The notes under the pieces are model-generated. The model saw only the letters and a program-made list of their open reading frames with translations, was not told the DNA's origin and made no database searches. From Anaerocolumna aminovalerica (GTDB taxonomy: Bacteria; Bacillota; Clostridia; Lachnospirales; Lachnospiraceae), in NCBI RefSeq assembly GCF_900115365.1, contig NZ_FOWD01000022.1, forward strand, positions 1 through 64,000: a stretch of 64,000 nucleotides of DNA, in the 5' to 3' direction. Position numbers and translations under genes: made by a program. Shown here piece after piece: positions 35,195 to 44,851 of this stretch (position 1 is the first letter of the stretch; the number at the start of each line of letters is the position of its first letter).

Positions 35195-35440
35195 ATGCTT
35201 GTGTCAAAAATCATTTGCTGGATATACGGTATCCTAAATCCCAAGTATGTTGCCCTTGGAGGACCTGACTTTAGAAAAGAATGCATTGGAGCAATCAGGG
35301 ATAACTTGTATGCCTCACTTCCCCATAATATGCTTGCTGAAATCCTCCATTCACCGGATATCCGGCATGATTATTATGAGGGCATGGCTTTTCTTACGGC
35401 AGGCAGGATTTTTGATGATGTTCAATTCTTAAAGGAGTAA
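35195..35440 (+). pseudogene. C-terminal remnant of a ROK-family regulator/kinase
   Basis: Short frame whose WIYGILNPKYVALGGPDFRKECIGAIR resembles the C-terminal part of ROK proteins (NxLxPExIVLGG, then a helix), followed by an ending GMAFLTAGRIFDDV. The DNA-binding or ATP-binding part and a proper ribosome binding site are missing. It starts about 180 bp after the GH94 gene. Likely the tail of a lost NagC/XylR-type sugar regulator that may once have controlled the glucan genes. Confidence 0.5.
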
Positions 35441-35488
35441 CAGAAAAAAAGCGCGGAAAGCCGCAGCAAAGTATCAGGGGGAATTTTA

Positions 35489-36382
35489 ATGTCAAAAGTT
35501 GATTTGCATATTCATTCGAAATACAGTGATGACGGTGAATTTTCAGTTACAGAAATCTTAGATAGGTGTAAAGGGTTAGAAATGAAGCTGGTGTCTATTA
35601 CAGACCACAATTCCGTAAAGGCTGTAGCCGATGCACTTGAATGTAATGCAGGACTTCGCGTTATATCCGGCGTGGAGCTGGATTGCACCTATAAAGGCAT
35701 GAATTTTCATTTACTAGGTTACAGTTTTGACCATACACGAAGAGAATTTTCAGAAATTGAGCAGGACATATTTACCCAAGAGATGGGGGCGGCGGAGGAA
35801 AAAATCCACTTATTTCGAAAAGCAACCGGTATTCCGGTTAGCATAGTTGAGGTTGTTACCGCCGCAAAAGGCGGCATTATTACAGGAGAACTAATCGGGG
35901 AGATTGTTCTGGCAAAAGAAAATGCCTCAGAGTTCGAGGTGTTAAAGCCATATTTGCCAGGCGGAGTAAAAAGCGATATGCCAAATGTTCGGCTCTATTG
36001 GGACTACTTTTCTCCGGGGAAACCGGCATACGTACCAATCCGATATATCTCCCTACCGGACGGGATAAAGCTTATCCATAAAGCAAATGGATTTTCTGTA
36101 TTAGCTCATCCCGGTCAAAATTTATCCAATCATTATAATGTGCTAAACAAAATCATAGCGGAGGGTATTGATGGTATTGAAGTTTTTTCATCCTATCATT
36201 CTCCGGAGGAAAAAACTTATTTTCTTAATGTTGCGAAACAAAACGGATTGCTGATTACCTGTGGAAGTGATTTTCACGGAAAGAATAAGCCTAATATACA
36301 GATTGGCTGTCACGGTTCCACATTAGATGATAGAGAATTGATTGAAAACATTATTGAAAGACAGGGATCAGGGGCTTTATAG
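35489..36382 (+). CDS. PHP-domain metal-dependent phosphoesterase
   Basis: 297 residues. PHP motifs: DLHIHSKYSDDG (motif 1, metal His), SITDHNSV (motif 2), SGVELDC (motif 3) and GSDFHGKNKP (last metal site), with VLAHPGQ in between. This is the TrpH/YciV-type stand-alone phosphoesterase, acting on nucleotide or sugar phosphates (known members cut 3',5'-bisphosphates or short RNA ends). Start after GGGGGA. Ends before a terminator at 36439; apparently monocistronic. Confidence 0.9.
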   Translation: MSKVDLHIHSKYSDDGEFSVTEILDRCKGLEMKLVSITDHNSVKAVADALECNAGLRVISGVELDCTYKGMNFHLLGYSFDHTRREFSEIEQDIFTQEMGAAEEKIHLFRKATGIPVSIVEVVTAAKGGIITGELIGEIVLAKENASEFEVLKPYLPGGVKSDMPNVRLYWDYFSPGKPAYVPIRYISLPDGIKLIHKANGFSVLAHPGQNLSNHYNVLNKIIAEGIDGIEVFSSYHSPEEKTYFLNVAKQNGLLITCGSDFHGKNKPNIQIGCHGSTLDDRELIENIIERQGSGAL

Positions 36383-36438
36383 CTGGCACGTTATGATTTA
36401 GATGAAACTGTAAAAACACAAATAGAATAGAGGAAATC

Positions 36439-36477
36439 CAAAGGCATCAGCATGAAAATTCTGGTGCCTTTGTTTTC
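36439..36477 (+). terminator. Intrinsic terminator after the PHP gene
   Basis: CAAAGGCATCAG and CTGGTGCCTTTG pair over 12 bp (one G-T) around a 10-nt loop, followed by TTTTC. Confidence 0.82.
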
Positions 36478-36550
36478 ATAAAAACCAATATGGTTGATCC
36501 ACCACTATAATAGTGGCTTTGGAGCAAAAGAAGAACAATTAAAAAAAATC

Positions 36551-36593
36551 TTGACAAAAAATATATAACAGGCTAAAATACTAACAGTGTTAG
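36551..36593 (+). promoter_or_regulatory. Promoter and MarR-type operator of the ABC exporter operon
   Basis: TTGACA (36551-36556), 17-bp spacer, TAAAAT (36574-36579). Directly after it, CTAACAGTGTTAG (36581-36593) is a perfect palindrome covering the start of transcription. A related site lies at 37093 before the first ABC gene. This is the expected arrangement for MarR autoregulation. Confidence 0.7.
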
Positions 36594-36620
36594 GCTATTA
36601 TTGAAAGAAGGTGTGTATTA

Positions 36621-37055
36621 ATGGATTACATGGAGTTAGCAAAACAATTTCTTCATAACTCTTACCAGTTTCGGAAGCGGGGGCATCAAAAGAAAATTGA
36701 TGAAACCATGCAGGGAGAAGCTTTTGCCATACTATATATTTTAAGACAAGGGGACATCGTCTTGCCAAGTGAGATCAGCAATGAAATGAATATAAGCTCT
36801 GCAAGGGTTGCTGCTATGCTGAACAGCCTTGAGAACAAAGGGCTTGTCACACGGCAAATTGACAAAAGTGATCGAAGAAAGATTTTGGTTGAACTTACTC
36901 AGGAAGGAAAAGAACTGGCAGAAAAACATAATCAAATGGTTGTTAACAATACAGCGCGGATGCTGGAGCTGTTAGGTGAGCATGACGCCAAAGAATTGGT
37001 GAGAATTATGGGAAAGCTGGCCATGTTAGCACCGAAAATTACACATTGTGAATAA
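36621..37055 (+). CDS. MarR-family repressor of the ABC exporter
   Basis: 144 residues; winged helix with PSEISNEMNISSARVAAMLNSLENKGLVTRQIDKSDRRKILVELT (recognition helix and DRR wing). Promoter with palindromic operator just upstream; two ABC exporter genes follow after a small CGGCCG hairpin (37058-37077). The unit resembles drug-responsive MarR/BmrCD-type operons: inducer binding would release the repressor and raise efflux. Start after AGAAGGTG at good spacing. Confidence 0.9.
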   Translation: MDYMELAKQFLHNSYQFRKRGHQKKIDETMQGEAFAILYILRQGDIVLPSEISNEMNISSARVAAMLNSLENKGLVTRQIDKSDRRKILVELTQEGKELAEKHNQMVVNNTARMLELLGEHDAKELVRIMGKLAMLAPKITHCE

Positions 37056-37092
37056 TGCGGCCGATATTGCGGCCGTAAAAAATACTCAGATT

Positions 37093-37107
37093 ACTAACAC
37101 TATTAGT
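37093..37107 (+). promoter_or_regulatory. Second MarR-type operator
   Basis: ACTAACACTATTAGT is an inverted repeat (ACTAA/TTAGT) closely similar to the palindrome at 36581, 35 bp before the first ABC gene. It suggests a second repressor contact point inside the operon. Confidence 0.5.
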
Positions 37108-37141
37108 ATGTATCATTATTAGGAAAGGCAGGAATCAATAA

Positions 37142-38902
37142 ATGTTAAAGATTTTTAAATATCTAAAATCAAAAGAATGGCTTCAGATTGCTGCCAGCCT
37201 TGTGTTCATTGTGGCACAGGTTTGGCTGGATTTGAAACTGCCTGATTATATGTCCCAGATTACAATGCTTGTGCAAACGCCGGGAAGCGCCATGAGCGAC
37301 ATTTGGAAGCAAGGGGGATACATGCTTCTTTGTGCCCTGGGAAGTGTTGCATCTGCCATTGTTGTAGGTTTTTTTGCTGCACGTATTGCTGCGTCATTTT
37401 CACAAAGGCTTCGAAGCATGCTGTTTTCCAAAGTAGATTCTTTTTCTATGGAAGAAATCAACAGGTTTTCAACTGCCAGCCTTATTACCCGTTCCACCAA
37501 CGATGTTACACAAATTCAAATGATTGTAACAATGGGGCTTCAATTGATTATAAAAGCACCTATTATGGCAGTTTGGGCAGTTACTAAAATTGCAGGCAAA
37601 GGTTTTGAATGGTCCCTTATAACCGGAGCCGCAGTTTTGATACTAGTTGCTACTATCGCTTTCATCATGATCTTTGTTATGCCGAAGTTCCGGAAAATGC
37701 AGACGCTGACAGACAACTTAAATAAAATTACCCGTGAGAACCTCACAGGACTACGTGTTGTACGGGCTTACAATGCCGAAGCTTATCAGGAGGAAAAGTT
37801 TGAAAAAGCCAATGATGATTTAACTGGAACACATCTTTACACCAGCCGTGGTATGGCTGTTATGATGCCAATGATGAGCATGATTATGAGTGGGCTTTCC
37901 CTGGCAATCTACTGGATTGGCGCATACTTAATCAATAATGCTGAGGCAATGGATAAACTAGCTATTTTTTCCAATATGGTTGTATTCTCCTCTTATGCCA
38001 TGCAAGTTATCATGTCATTTATGATGCTGGCAATGATGTTTATAATTCTCCCAAGAGCGTCTGTGTCCGCCAAACGTATTAACGAGGTATTGGACACTGA
38101 GCCGACTATACTTGACGGCAGGGAACATAGTGGAAAACCGGGACATATTGGGGAGGTTGAGTTCAAGAATGTAAGCTTCAAGTATCCCGGTGCTGCTGAT
38201 TATGTTTTGCAGAATATCAGTTTTACTGTAAAGCAAGGTGAAACCATAGCTTTTATCGGTTCTACCGGAAGTGGTAAGAGCACATTAATTAATCTAGTAC
38301 CGCGTTTTTTCGACGTTACGGAAGGTGAGGTACTGATTGACGGAGTGAATGTTAAAGATTATGCCGGAGAATCCTTATTCAATAAAATCGGCTATGTTCC
38401 CCAAAAGGCAGTTTTATTCAGAGGTACAGTCAGTTCTAATGTTGGATACGGTGAGAACGGAAAAGAAGCCCCCACTGTTGATGAAATAAAAAGAGCTGTT
38501 TCGATTGCTCAAGGCACAGATTTCGTGGAATCTATGAACGGGCAATATGAAGGGGATATATCTCAGGGCGGTACCAATATATCCGGTGGACAAAAACAGC
38601 GGCTTGCCATTGCTCGTGCTGTTTGTCGGAAGCCGGAAATCTATATCTTTGACGACAGTTTTTCCGCACTGGATTATAAAACCGATCGTATACTGCGCAG
38701 AGCTCTAAAGGAAGAAACTGCCGGAGTCACAAGTATGATTGTGGCACAGCGTATTGGAACTATAATGGATGCTGACCAGATTGTTGTTCTTGACGAGGGC
38801 AGAATGGCAGGTAAAGGTACCCATAAAGAACTTCTTGTATCATGCGAAGTATACAAAGAAATTGCAATGTCACAGTTTAGTGAGGAGGAGCTTGTATCAT
38901 GA
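37142..38902 (+). CDS. Heterodimeric ABC exporter subunit 1 (degenerate ATPase site)
   Basis: 586 residues: six membrane helices (about 15-310), then an ATPase domain. Walker A GSTGSGKST; signature ISGGQKQR is canonical; Walker B reads IYIFDDSFSALD, with Asp where the catalytic Glu should be. That pattern is known for the non-hydrolysing site of heterodimers such as TM287/288 and BmrCD. Exports lipophilic or drug-like compounds, by family. Overlaps its partner gene by 4 bp; controlled by the adjacent MarR. Confidence 0.92.
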   Translation: MLKIFKYLKSKEWLQIAASLVFIVAQVWLDLKLPDYMSQITMLVQTPGSAMSDIWKQGGYMLLCALGSVASAIVVGFFAARIAASFSQRLRSMLFSKVDSFSMEEINRFSTASLITRSTNDVTQIQMIVTMGLQLIIKAPIMAVWAVTKIAGKGFEWSLITGAAVLILVATIAFIMIFVMPKFRKMQTLTDNLNKITRENLTGLRVVRAYNAEAYQEEKFEKANDDLTGTHLYTSRGMAVMMPMMSMIMSGLSLAIYWIGAYLINNAEAMDKLAIFSNMVVFSSYAMQVIMSFMMLAMMFIILPRASVSAKRINEVLDTEPTILDGREHSGKPGHIGEVEFKNVSFKYPGAADYVLQNISFTVKQGETIAFIGSTGSGKSTLINLVPRFFDVTEGEVLIDGVNVKDYAGESLFNKIGYVPQKAVLFRGTVSSNVGYGENGKEAPTVDEIKRAVSIAQGTDFVESMNGQYEGDISQGGTNISGGQKQRLAIARAVCRKPEIYIFDDSFSALDYKTDRILRRALKEETAGVTSMIVAQRIGTIMDADQIVVLDEGRMAGKGTHKELLVSCEVYKEIAMSQFSEEELVS

Positions 38903-40746
38903 GTGAGAATACAGAGAAAAGACAAATGCCCATGGGCGGACGCCGGGGTATGGGCGGCGTAGTGGAAAAACCGAAAAACTTCAAAGCAACATGGGCGAAA
39001 CTGATAGAATACAGCAAATCTTATGTACCGGCAATTATCATTGCTTTATTAGCGGCAGCTATCGGTACCCTGCTACAGATCGTCGGCCCGGATAAGCTCA
39101 AGGATATGACAAACGAGATTGCTAAAGGGCTTCCGGCTTTGATTAATGGAAAACCTATTATTGGAAGCATTGATATGAATGCGGTAATAAATATCGCATG
39201 GCTGTTAGTATTTTTCTATGCAGGTTCGGCTCTGCTGAGCTTTGCACAGAGCTTTATCATGGCTACGGTCACCCAGAAAATCTCAAAAACTATGCGTACA
39301 GACATCTCCCAGAAAATAAACCGTCTGCCCCTCAGATACTTTGACAAATCCAGTTATGGCGATGTGCTCAGCCGTGTTACCAACGATGTTGACGCCATCG
39401 GGCAAACCCTGAACCAAAGCATTGGATCCCTTGTCACCTCCATTACCATGTTTGTTGGCGCTTTGATCATGATGTTTTATAATAGCTGGATTCTTGCTTT
39501 GACTTCAGTAGGAGCAAGTTTGATTGGTTTTGTTTTAATGATGGTTATCATGAAAAAGTCCCAAAAACATTTTGTATCTCAACAAAAAAGTCTAGGAAGT
39601 ATTAACGGTCACATTGAGGAGATTTATTCCGGCCATAATGTGGTTAAGGTATATAACGGTGGTAGAGAAGCAAAGAAAACTTTTGAAGAAATCAATGAGA
39701 ACCTATATAACAGTGCATGGAAATCACAATTTTTATCAGGGCTTATGATGCCTATAATGCAGTTTATTGGAAACTTCGGTTATGTGGCTGTCTGCGTAGT
39801 TGGCGCGGCTCTGGCCATAAACGGTACCATCTCTTTCGGTGTAATCGTTGCATTTATGATGTATATTCGTTTGTTCACCCAGCCACTCTCACAGATGGCA
39901 CAGGCCGCAAATAACTTACAAAGAGCAGCCGCTGCCGGAGAGCGTGTATTTGAATTCCTGGATGAAACGGAGCTTGAGGACGAGAGCCATAAGGCTAAGA
40001 CTTTACAGAATATACAAGGTAATGTTGAGTTTAAGCATGTCAAATTTGGATATACTCCCGAAAAGACAATTATCAACGATTTCTCCGCTAAGATAAAGCA
40101 GGGACAGAAGGTTGCAATTGTGGGGCCAACCGGTGCAGGTAAAACTACTATTGTGAATCTGTTAATGCGGTTCTACGAATTGGATGGCGGTGAAATTTTC
40201 CTTGACGGGACACCCATCAGCCAAGTGCCCAGAGAGAACGTTCATGAACAATTTTGTATGGTTTTGCAAGATACATGGCTTTTTGAAGGTACTATTAAGG
40301 AGAATATTATTTTTAGTAAACAAGGTATTACCGATGAACAAGTTATTAAGGCTTGTAAAACCGTTGGTCTTCATCATTTCATCAAGACTCTGCCGGATGG
40401 CTACGATACTATTTTGAACGACAAAGCCAGTCTGTCCGAAGGACAAAAGCAGCTTATCACTATAGCCCGTGCTATGATTCAGAATGCGCCGTTACTCATA
40501 CTTGACGAAGCAACCAGTTCGGTGGACACCCGCACCGAGCGCATCGTACAGGCGGCAATGGATAAGTTAACAGTTGGAAGAACTTCATTTGTTATTGCCC
40601 ATAGGCTTTCCACAATCAAAAACGCCGATATGATTCTTGTAATGAAGGATGGTGACATTATTGAAAGCGGCAGCCACAATGAACTACTTGATAAGGGTGG
40701 CTTCTATGAGGAACTGTATAACAGTCAGTTTGAAGCGGTAGCATAA
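38899..40746 (+). CDS. Heterodimeric ABC exporter subunit 2 (consensus ATPase site)
   Basis: 615 residues with a Gly/Met-rich N-terminus (PMGGRRGMGG), six membrane helices and ATPase domain. Walker A GPTGAGKTT and Walker B LLILDEATSSVD have the catalytic Glu, while the signature is altered (LSEGQKQ). Together with subunit 1 it makes one working and one degenerate ATP site. Start overlaps subunit 1 by 4 bp (ATGA-type coupling). Followed by a terminator at 40797. Confidence 0.92.
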   Translation: MSENTEKRQMPMGGRRGMGGVVEKPKNFKATWAKLIEYSKSYVPAIIIALLAAAIGTLLQIVGPDKLKDMTNEIAKGLPALINGKPIIGSIDMNAVINIAWLLVFFYAGSALLSFAQSFIMATVTQKISKTMRTDISQKINRLPLRYFDKSSYGDVLSRVTNDVDAIGQTLNQSIGSLVTSITMFVGALIMMFYNSWILALTSVGASLIGFVLMMVIMKKSQKHFVSQQKSLGSINGHIEEIYSGHNVVKVYNGGREAKKTFEEINENLYNSAWKSQFLSGLMMPIMQFIGNFGYVAVCVVGAALAINGTISFGVIVAFMMYIRLFTQPLSQMAQAANNLQRAAAAGERVFEFLDETELEDESHKAKTLQNIQGNVEFKHVKFGYTPEKTIINDFSAKIKQGQKVAIVGPTGAGKTTIVNLLMRFYELDGGEIFLDGTPISQVPRENVHEQFCMVLQDTWLFEGTIKENIIFSKQGITDEQVIKACKTVGLHHFIKTLPDGYDTILNDKASLSEGQKQLITIARAMIQNAPLLILDEATSSVDTRTERIVQAAMDKLTVGRTSFVIAHRLSTIKNADMILVMKDGDIIESGSHNELLDKGGFYEELYNSQFEAVA

Positions 40747-40796
40747 CCATATTGAGGCTGTTTGTCTGCTTGAATAAGCCCATCAGACTGGAACAT

Positions 40797-40840
40797 AAGA
40801 GTCTATGCTTTTCTTTTTGAGAAGCATGGGCTCTTTTTAT
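40797..40840 (+). terminator. Terminator of the MarR/ABC operon, member of a repeated hairpin
   Basis: AAGAGTCTATGCTT and AAGCATGGGCTCTT form a long stem with G-T pairs, then TTTTTAT. Nearly the same hairpin recurs at 55234-55275. It lies 50 bp after the exporter stop. Confidence 0.8.
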
Positions 40841-41298
40841 TGCCAAAAAACCCAATCAATCCTGATTTAGCCTTAATAGAAAAGCAATCCATTTTATTTC
40901 ATAAATTGAACAATCATAATTAACCTTCCTATCCTATTATAAAATTAAAATTAATAAAAATCATCTCATCCTTAGTGGGGGTTTTTATAGTATAATAAGT
41001 TTAATAAAACTTTTAAAATTGATTATTTCCCAAGATTTTAAGTAAGATTTACGAAATCATATGGATTATTTTAAATTTTGTTGAAATTGCTTAATATAAA
41101 AGAGGTAAATTCAAATTGGTAAAGAGACTTAGGTATCTGTACGAATAATTTACCGAGATATAAAAGAGTTGTATCTCCCCAGAATATTTATATATACAAA
41201 GGGTAGAAAGGGTAGAATTACCTGGTGGAAAATTATGTATTTGATGTACCTTATTATAAAGAAAATGTATATTTCCGACGAAAAGGAGTGGTTGCGTA
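40841..41298. other. AT-rich intergenic region
   Basis: About 460 bp between the exporter terminator and the response regulator. No coding frame with a start site, hairpin or clear promoter can be defended; it is strongly AT-rich. It ends in the AAAGGAG site of the next gene. Confidence 0.5.
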
Positions 41299-41994
41299 AT
41301 GAATGAAAAAGTTCTGGTGATAGAGGATGAGAAAAAGATAGCAGATGCAATTATGTATGCGTTAAAAAGGGAAGGGTATATTGCGGAGGCTGTTTATCAT
41401 GGAGAAGCAGCTATGAAGAAACTGGGGGAGTTTCATCCGGATGCCATTATTTTAGATGTAATGCTTCCTGGTTTGGACGGATATGAAATTCTTAAGAAGC
41501 TCCAGGATAAAGGAAGGATAGGAGTTATCATGGTAACAGCAAAAGAGGATATTGTTAATAAAATACTGGGACTTGAACTGGGAGCGGACGATTATATAAC
41601 AAAGCCTTTTGATATGAGAGAACTCCTTGCACGCTTAAAATCTTTGTTACGGAGAATGCAGATTGCGGAAAAGAAGCAGGAGTCTGCCAAGGTTATTCTG
41701 GGAGGAATTGTACTTTATACCAATAAAAGAACAGCTTTTGCAGGAGATAAATCCCTGGATCTGACACCGAAAGAATATGATCTGCTAGCTCTTTTATTGT
41801 CTAATCCGGACCTGGTCTATACAAGGGAGCAGCTTCTTAATCTGATATGGGGGATGGATTATATTGGAGGAACACGTACTGTGGATATTCATGTCCAGCG
41901 GGTTAGGAAAAAGCTTGGCAAGGAATTTGACGATGTAATTCAAACGGTTTACGGGATTGGCTATAAAGCCTTAGGAGGCAGCAGTGAAGATTAG
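41299..41994 (+). CDS. OmpR/PhoB-type response regulator
   Basis: 231 residues. Receiver with Glu9/Asp10, phosphoacceptor Asp53 (IILDVMLPG), Thr in MVTAKED and Lys in ITKPFDM; winged helix (about 130-228) with DLTPKEYDLLALLLS and GGTRTVDIHVQRVRKKLG. Start after AAAGGAG. Overlaps the kinase gene by 11 bp. Regulon unknown; the beta-propeller lipoprotein downstream is a plausible member. Confidence 0.93.
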   Translation: MNEKVLVIEDEKKIADAIMYALKREGYIAEAVYHGEAAMKKLGEFHPDAIILDVMLPGLDGYEILKKLQDKGRIGVIMVTAKEDIVNKILGLELGADDYITKPFDMRELLARLKSLLRRMQIAEKKQESAKVILGGIVLYTNKRTAFAGDKSLDLTPKEYDLLALLLSNPDLVYTREQLLNLIWGMDYIGGTRTVDIHVQRVRKKLGKEFDDVIQTVYGIGYKALGGSSED

Positions 41995-43441
41995 TATAAA
42001 AATAAAATTCAGTCTGTTTCTTGCTGGTTTGCTGCTTCTGGTAGTTTTTTTACTAAGTCTGCTGGTTTTACGAGGCATAAAAAGTAACCAACAAAATCAG
42101 TATGAACAGTATTTAGCCGGGCAGGGGAAGACTGCAAATACGTATTTTATTCAGAGTATTTTATCGGAAGAAAACAAGGTGCCCCAGACCTTTCTATCAG
42201 AAAAAGGGCAGAGGTTTGCAGAGCAATTGGAATTGATCAGTGGTTTACCCCTGGTTTTATATGATAGGCAGGGAGAACTGGTCAGTAAAAAAGTGACGGA
42301 TACGGAGTCGGACAATATAAAGAAAACACTGGGATATGCACTAAATAATAAGACTGCGTATCTTATGGAAGGAGATTCACTGTACTACCTGACTCCTTTA
42401 AAAATCGGAAATGATCAGGTAGGTGTCATACAATTTTATTATTCTCTATCAGAGCATCATGCATTTTATAATAATATCAGGCAGTTGTTTATCTATATAG
42501 GAGCTGGTTTATTTATTCTGAGCTTCTTTCTTGGCAATATATATTATAACTCCTTTGCTACCGGCATAATAAAGCTTGATAAGATGGTGGATAAGATACG
42601 GGAAGGTCACTATGAAACCACCGTATTAAAACGTAAGGATGAAATCGGTAAATTAAGTGAGGGAATTCATGCAATGAGCGGGCAGATTATGAGAACCATA
42701 CAGGGTATGGAAGCCGAACAGAATAAACTTAAGCTTGCCGTTGATAAATTATCTCTGCTTGATAAGCAGCAGAAGGAGTTTATTGGTAACGTGACCCACG
42801 AATTTAAAACTCCCTTAACCTCAATTAAGGCATATATTGATTTATTAGAAATGTATCCGGATGATGAAAAACTTTTGCAAACTTCGATAGCCAATATTAA
42901 GAGTGAAACCGAACGTTTATATGAAATGGTAGATAAGGTATTACAATTATCTTCTCTGGAGAAATATGATTTTGAATTGAAATTTGAAAAATTAGCGGTT
43001 AAGCAGGCAATTGAGCGGGTGCTAAAGGGCTTAAAGGGCAGGATGGATAAGTTTGGAATCGGGCTTAATAGTGATCTGAATGAAGCCTATATTGAAGGGG
43101 ATAAAGACAGTTTGACAATAGTACTGATTAACCTTTTGGACAATGCCATCAAATACAATAAAAGAAACGGAGCCATTTTTATTAAAGCTTATGTATGGTC
43201 TCATCAGGTGTATATTGAAATATCCGATACCGGTATCGGTATTCCCAAGGAATTGATTCATAAAGTGTTTGAACCTTTTTATATGGTGGATAAAAATAGA
43301 GCAAGAGAAAGTGGCGGAGCCGGCTTAGGATTGTCACTTGCCAAAAAACATGCAGAATTAATGGGTGGTACTATTGTTCTGTTAAATACCGGGATTGAGG
43401 GCACCAGTTTCAGAGTCACCTTTCCGACGGTGATAAACTAA
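41984..43441 (+). CDS. Membrane sensor histidine kinase
   Basis: GTG start inside the regulator gene. 485 residues: membrane segments at about 8-28 and 165-185 enclosing a sensor domain of about 135 residues, HAMP (about 186-240), HisKA with His272 (VTHEFKTPLTSIKAY), HATPase with NLLDNAIKYNKRNG and GGAGLGLSLAKKHAEL. It is the partner of the regulator before it. Sensor domain not recognised. Confidence 0.92.
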   Translation: MKISIKIKFSLFLAGLLLLVVFLLSLLVLRGIKSNQQNQYEQYLAGQGKTANTYFIQSILSEENKVPQTFLSEKGQRFAEQLELISGLPLVLYDRQGELVSKKVTDTESDNIKKTLGYALNNKTAYLMEGDSLYYLTPLKIGNDQVGVIQFYYSLSEHHAFYNNIRQLFIYIGAGLFILSFFLGNIYYNSFATGIIKLDKMVDKIREGHYETTVLKRKDEIGKLSEGIHAMSGQIMRTIQGMEAEQNKLKLAVDKLSLLDKQQKEFIGNVTHEFKTPLTSIKAYIDLLEMYPDDEKLLQTSIANIKSETERLYEMVDKVLQLSSLEKYDFELKFEKLAVKQAIERVLKGLKGRMDKFGIGLNSDLNEAYIEGDKDSLTIVLINLLDNAIKYNKRNGAIFIKAYVWSHQVYIEISDTGIGIPKELIHKVFEPFYMVDKNRARESGGAGLGLSLAKKHAELMGGTIVLLNTGIEGTSFRVTFPTVIN

Positions 43442-43606
43442 AGTATATGGCTTGTGTCCACATGGAGCAAGAACTGCTTACAGACTTGTTTTATGGGATT
43501 TGATTTAATGTTTACATTTTAGATACAATTGTTTACAGGAAATCTATAATTGTATATTGTGCGGAAACAAATTCTTGATAATCTATATCTCAAGGAGGTG
43601 ATTTAT

Positions 43607-44722
43607 ATGAAGAAGACACAAATAATAAAAATAATATGTGCTCTTATTTTATTAGTAACTACAACAGGCTGCAGTGCGGAAAATAAAAAAGATAAAGTAA
43701 CAAGGCAGGAACCCGGAGGTTCCATAACAATTATTGATAATGCTGGCAATGAGGCAGGTAATCCTGGTGTCTCCATAGTCAGGATTGATTCCTATGAGAA
43801 TCTGGAAATCTCTGATTGGCTGGATTCAGATACCCTTATTGTTTCAAAAGAAAATCAGTCTCTGGGAAAAATGAGTCTGGAAGAATTATCGGATTCTTAT
43901 CCAAGAAGCCTTTACCGGTATAATCTTAATACTAAGGAATACAAGCTGTTAAAAGAACAGAAAGAACTTAACCTTGGAGGGGCAAAACTATCACCTGATA
44001 AGAAAAACCTGTTATACTATGGCTACAGTCTGGGCGATCCTTCCTATTATATGCTTAATATTGAAAGCTTGAAAAGTTTTAGTATTTCAGGTGAGCCTAT
44101 AGGAAATGCAGGGAGTGCTAAATGGGCTGATAAAGATACCGTTATGGGAGCCGGATATGTGAATGGTGCCTATTCTGCCACTACAGAAGGCCATATTACT
44201 TCTTTTGAGGAATTGGATCAAAAAGCTGTATTAATTATTGAGAAGATAAAAGATACGGTTTACTACAACACTGCCGATGATGCTACTTTGATGGCTTTAA
44301 ATCAGTCTAATAAAGATATAGTGAGTCTTGGACTGACCAATGTTTCTGGGGTATATCCCTCTCCGGATGAAAATCAGATGCTGGTTTTACAGTATAACGG
44401 ATCAAAACAGATTCTATTACTTTGTGACAGGGATGGAAACAATATTAAAACCATTGCCGAAGGGATTGAGCTTGGGGGAGTATCCTGGTCTCCTGATCAG
44501 CGGATGATTGCTTACAGCATAAAGGGAGATGGAAGGGGTACTGGAGCTGGCAGTTTGAACATATATGATATGTTAACCAGCAAGTCCACTCAGATCGCGG
44601 TGGATATCGGAAATGCAAATACCTGCTGGAGCCCATCCGGTGAAGAACTTGCTTATTCCCAGTGGGATGGAAAACAGTATAATAGCAGTATTGTTTATTT
44701 GGAATATTCCTTGCAGAAATAG
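43607..44722 (+). CDS. Beta-propeller lipoprotein (TolB/WD40-like)
   Basis: Start at ATG 43607 behind CAAGGAGGTG; an upstream in-frame start lacks a site. Signal peptide with lipobox TTGC near residue 23. The rest shows repeated propeller blades of TolB-like type: LSPDKKNLLYYG, YPSPDENQMLVL, WSPDQRMIAYS, WSPSGEELAYSQWDG. Such proteins act as binding scaffolds or signal modulators. Directly downstream of the two-component system, so possibly its accessory sensor or target. Function unknown. Confidence 0.8.
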   Translation: MKKTQIIKIICALILLVTTTGCSAENKKDKVTRQEPGGSITIIDNAGNEAGNPGVSIVRIDSYENLEISDWLDSDTLIVSKENQSLGKMSLEELSDSYPRSLYRYNLNTKEYKLLKEQKELNLGGAKLSPDKKNLLYYGYSLGDPSYYMLNIESLKSFSISGEPIGNAGSAKWADKDTVMGAGYVNGAYSATTEGHITSFEELDQKAVLIIEKIKDTVYYNTADDATLMALNQSNKDIVSLGLTNVSGVYPSPDENQMLVLQYNGSKQILLLCDRDGNNIKTIAEGIELGGVSWSPDQRMIAYSIKGDGRGTGAGSLNIYDMLTSKSTQIAVDIGNANTCWSPSGEELAYSQWDGKQYNSSIVYLEYSLQK

Positions 44723-44780
44723 TTGCAATAACCAAAATTAGAAAAATTACTTTAGAAAGTCAGCAGTATGCTGTAGTATG

Positions 44781-44818
44781 GAGGTGGGGAAATTTATTTG
44801 AATTTTCCCACCTCTTCA
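44781..44818. terminator. Bidirectional terminator between convergent genes
   Basis: GAGGTGGGGAAATT and AATTTTCCCACCTC form a stem of up to 14 bp (one mismatch) around TATTTG, with TTCATT after it and an A-run in the arms. It can end both the lipoprotein gene and the minus-strand P-type ATPase. Confidence 0.8.
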
Positions 44819-44851
44819 TTGTGTGCCCACCATGGGCATAATCACTATATA

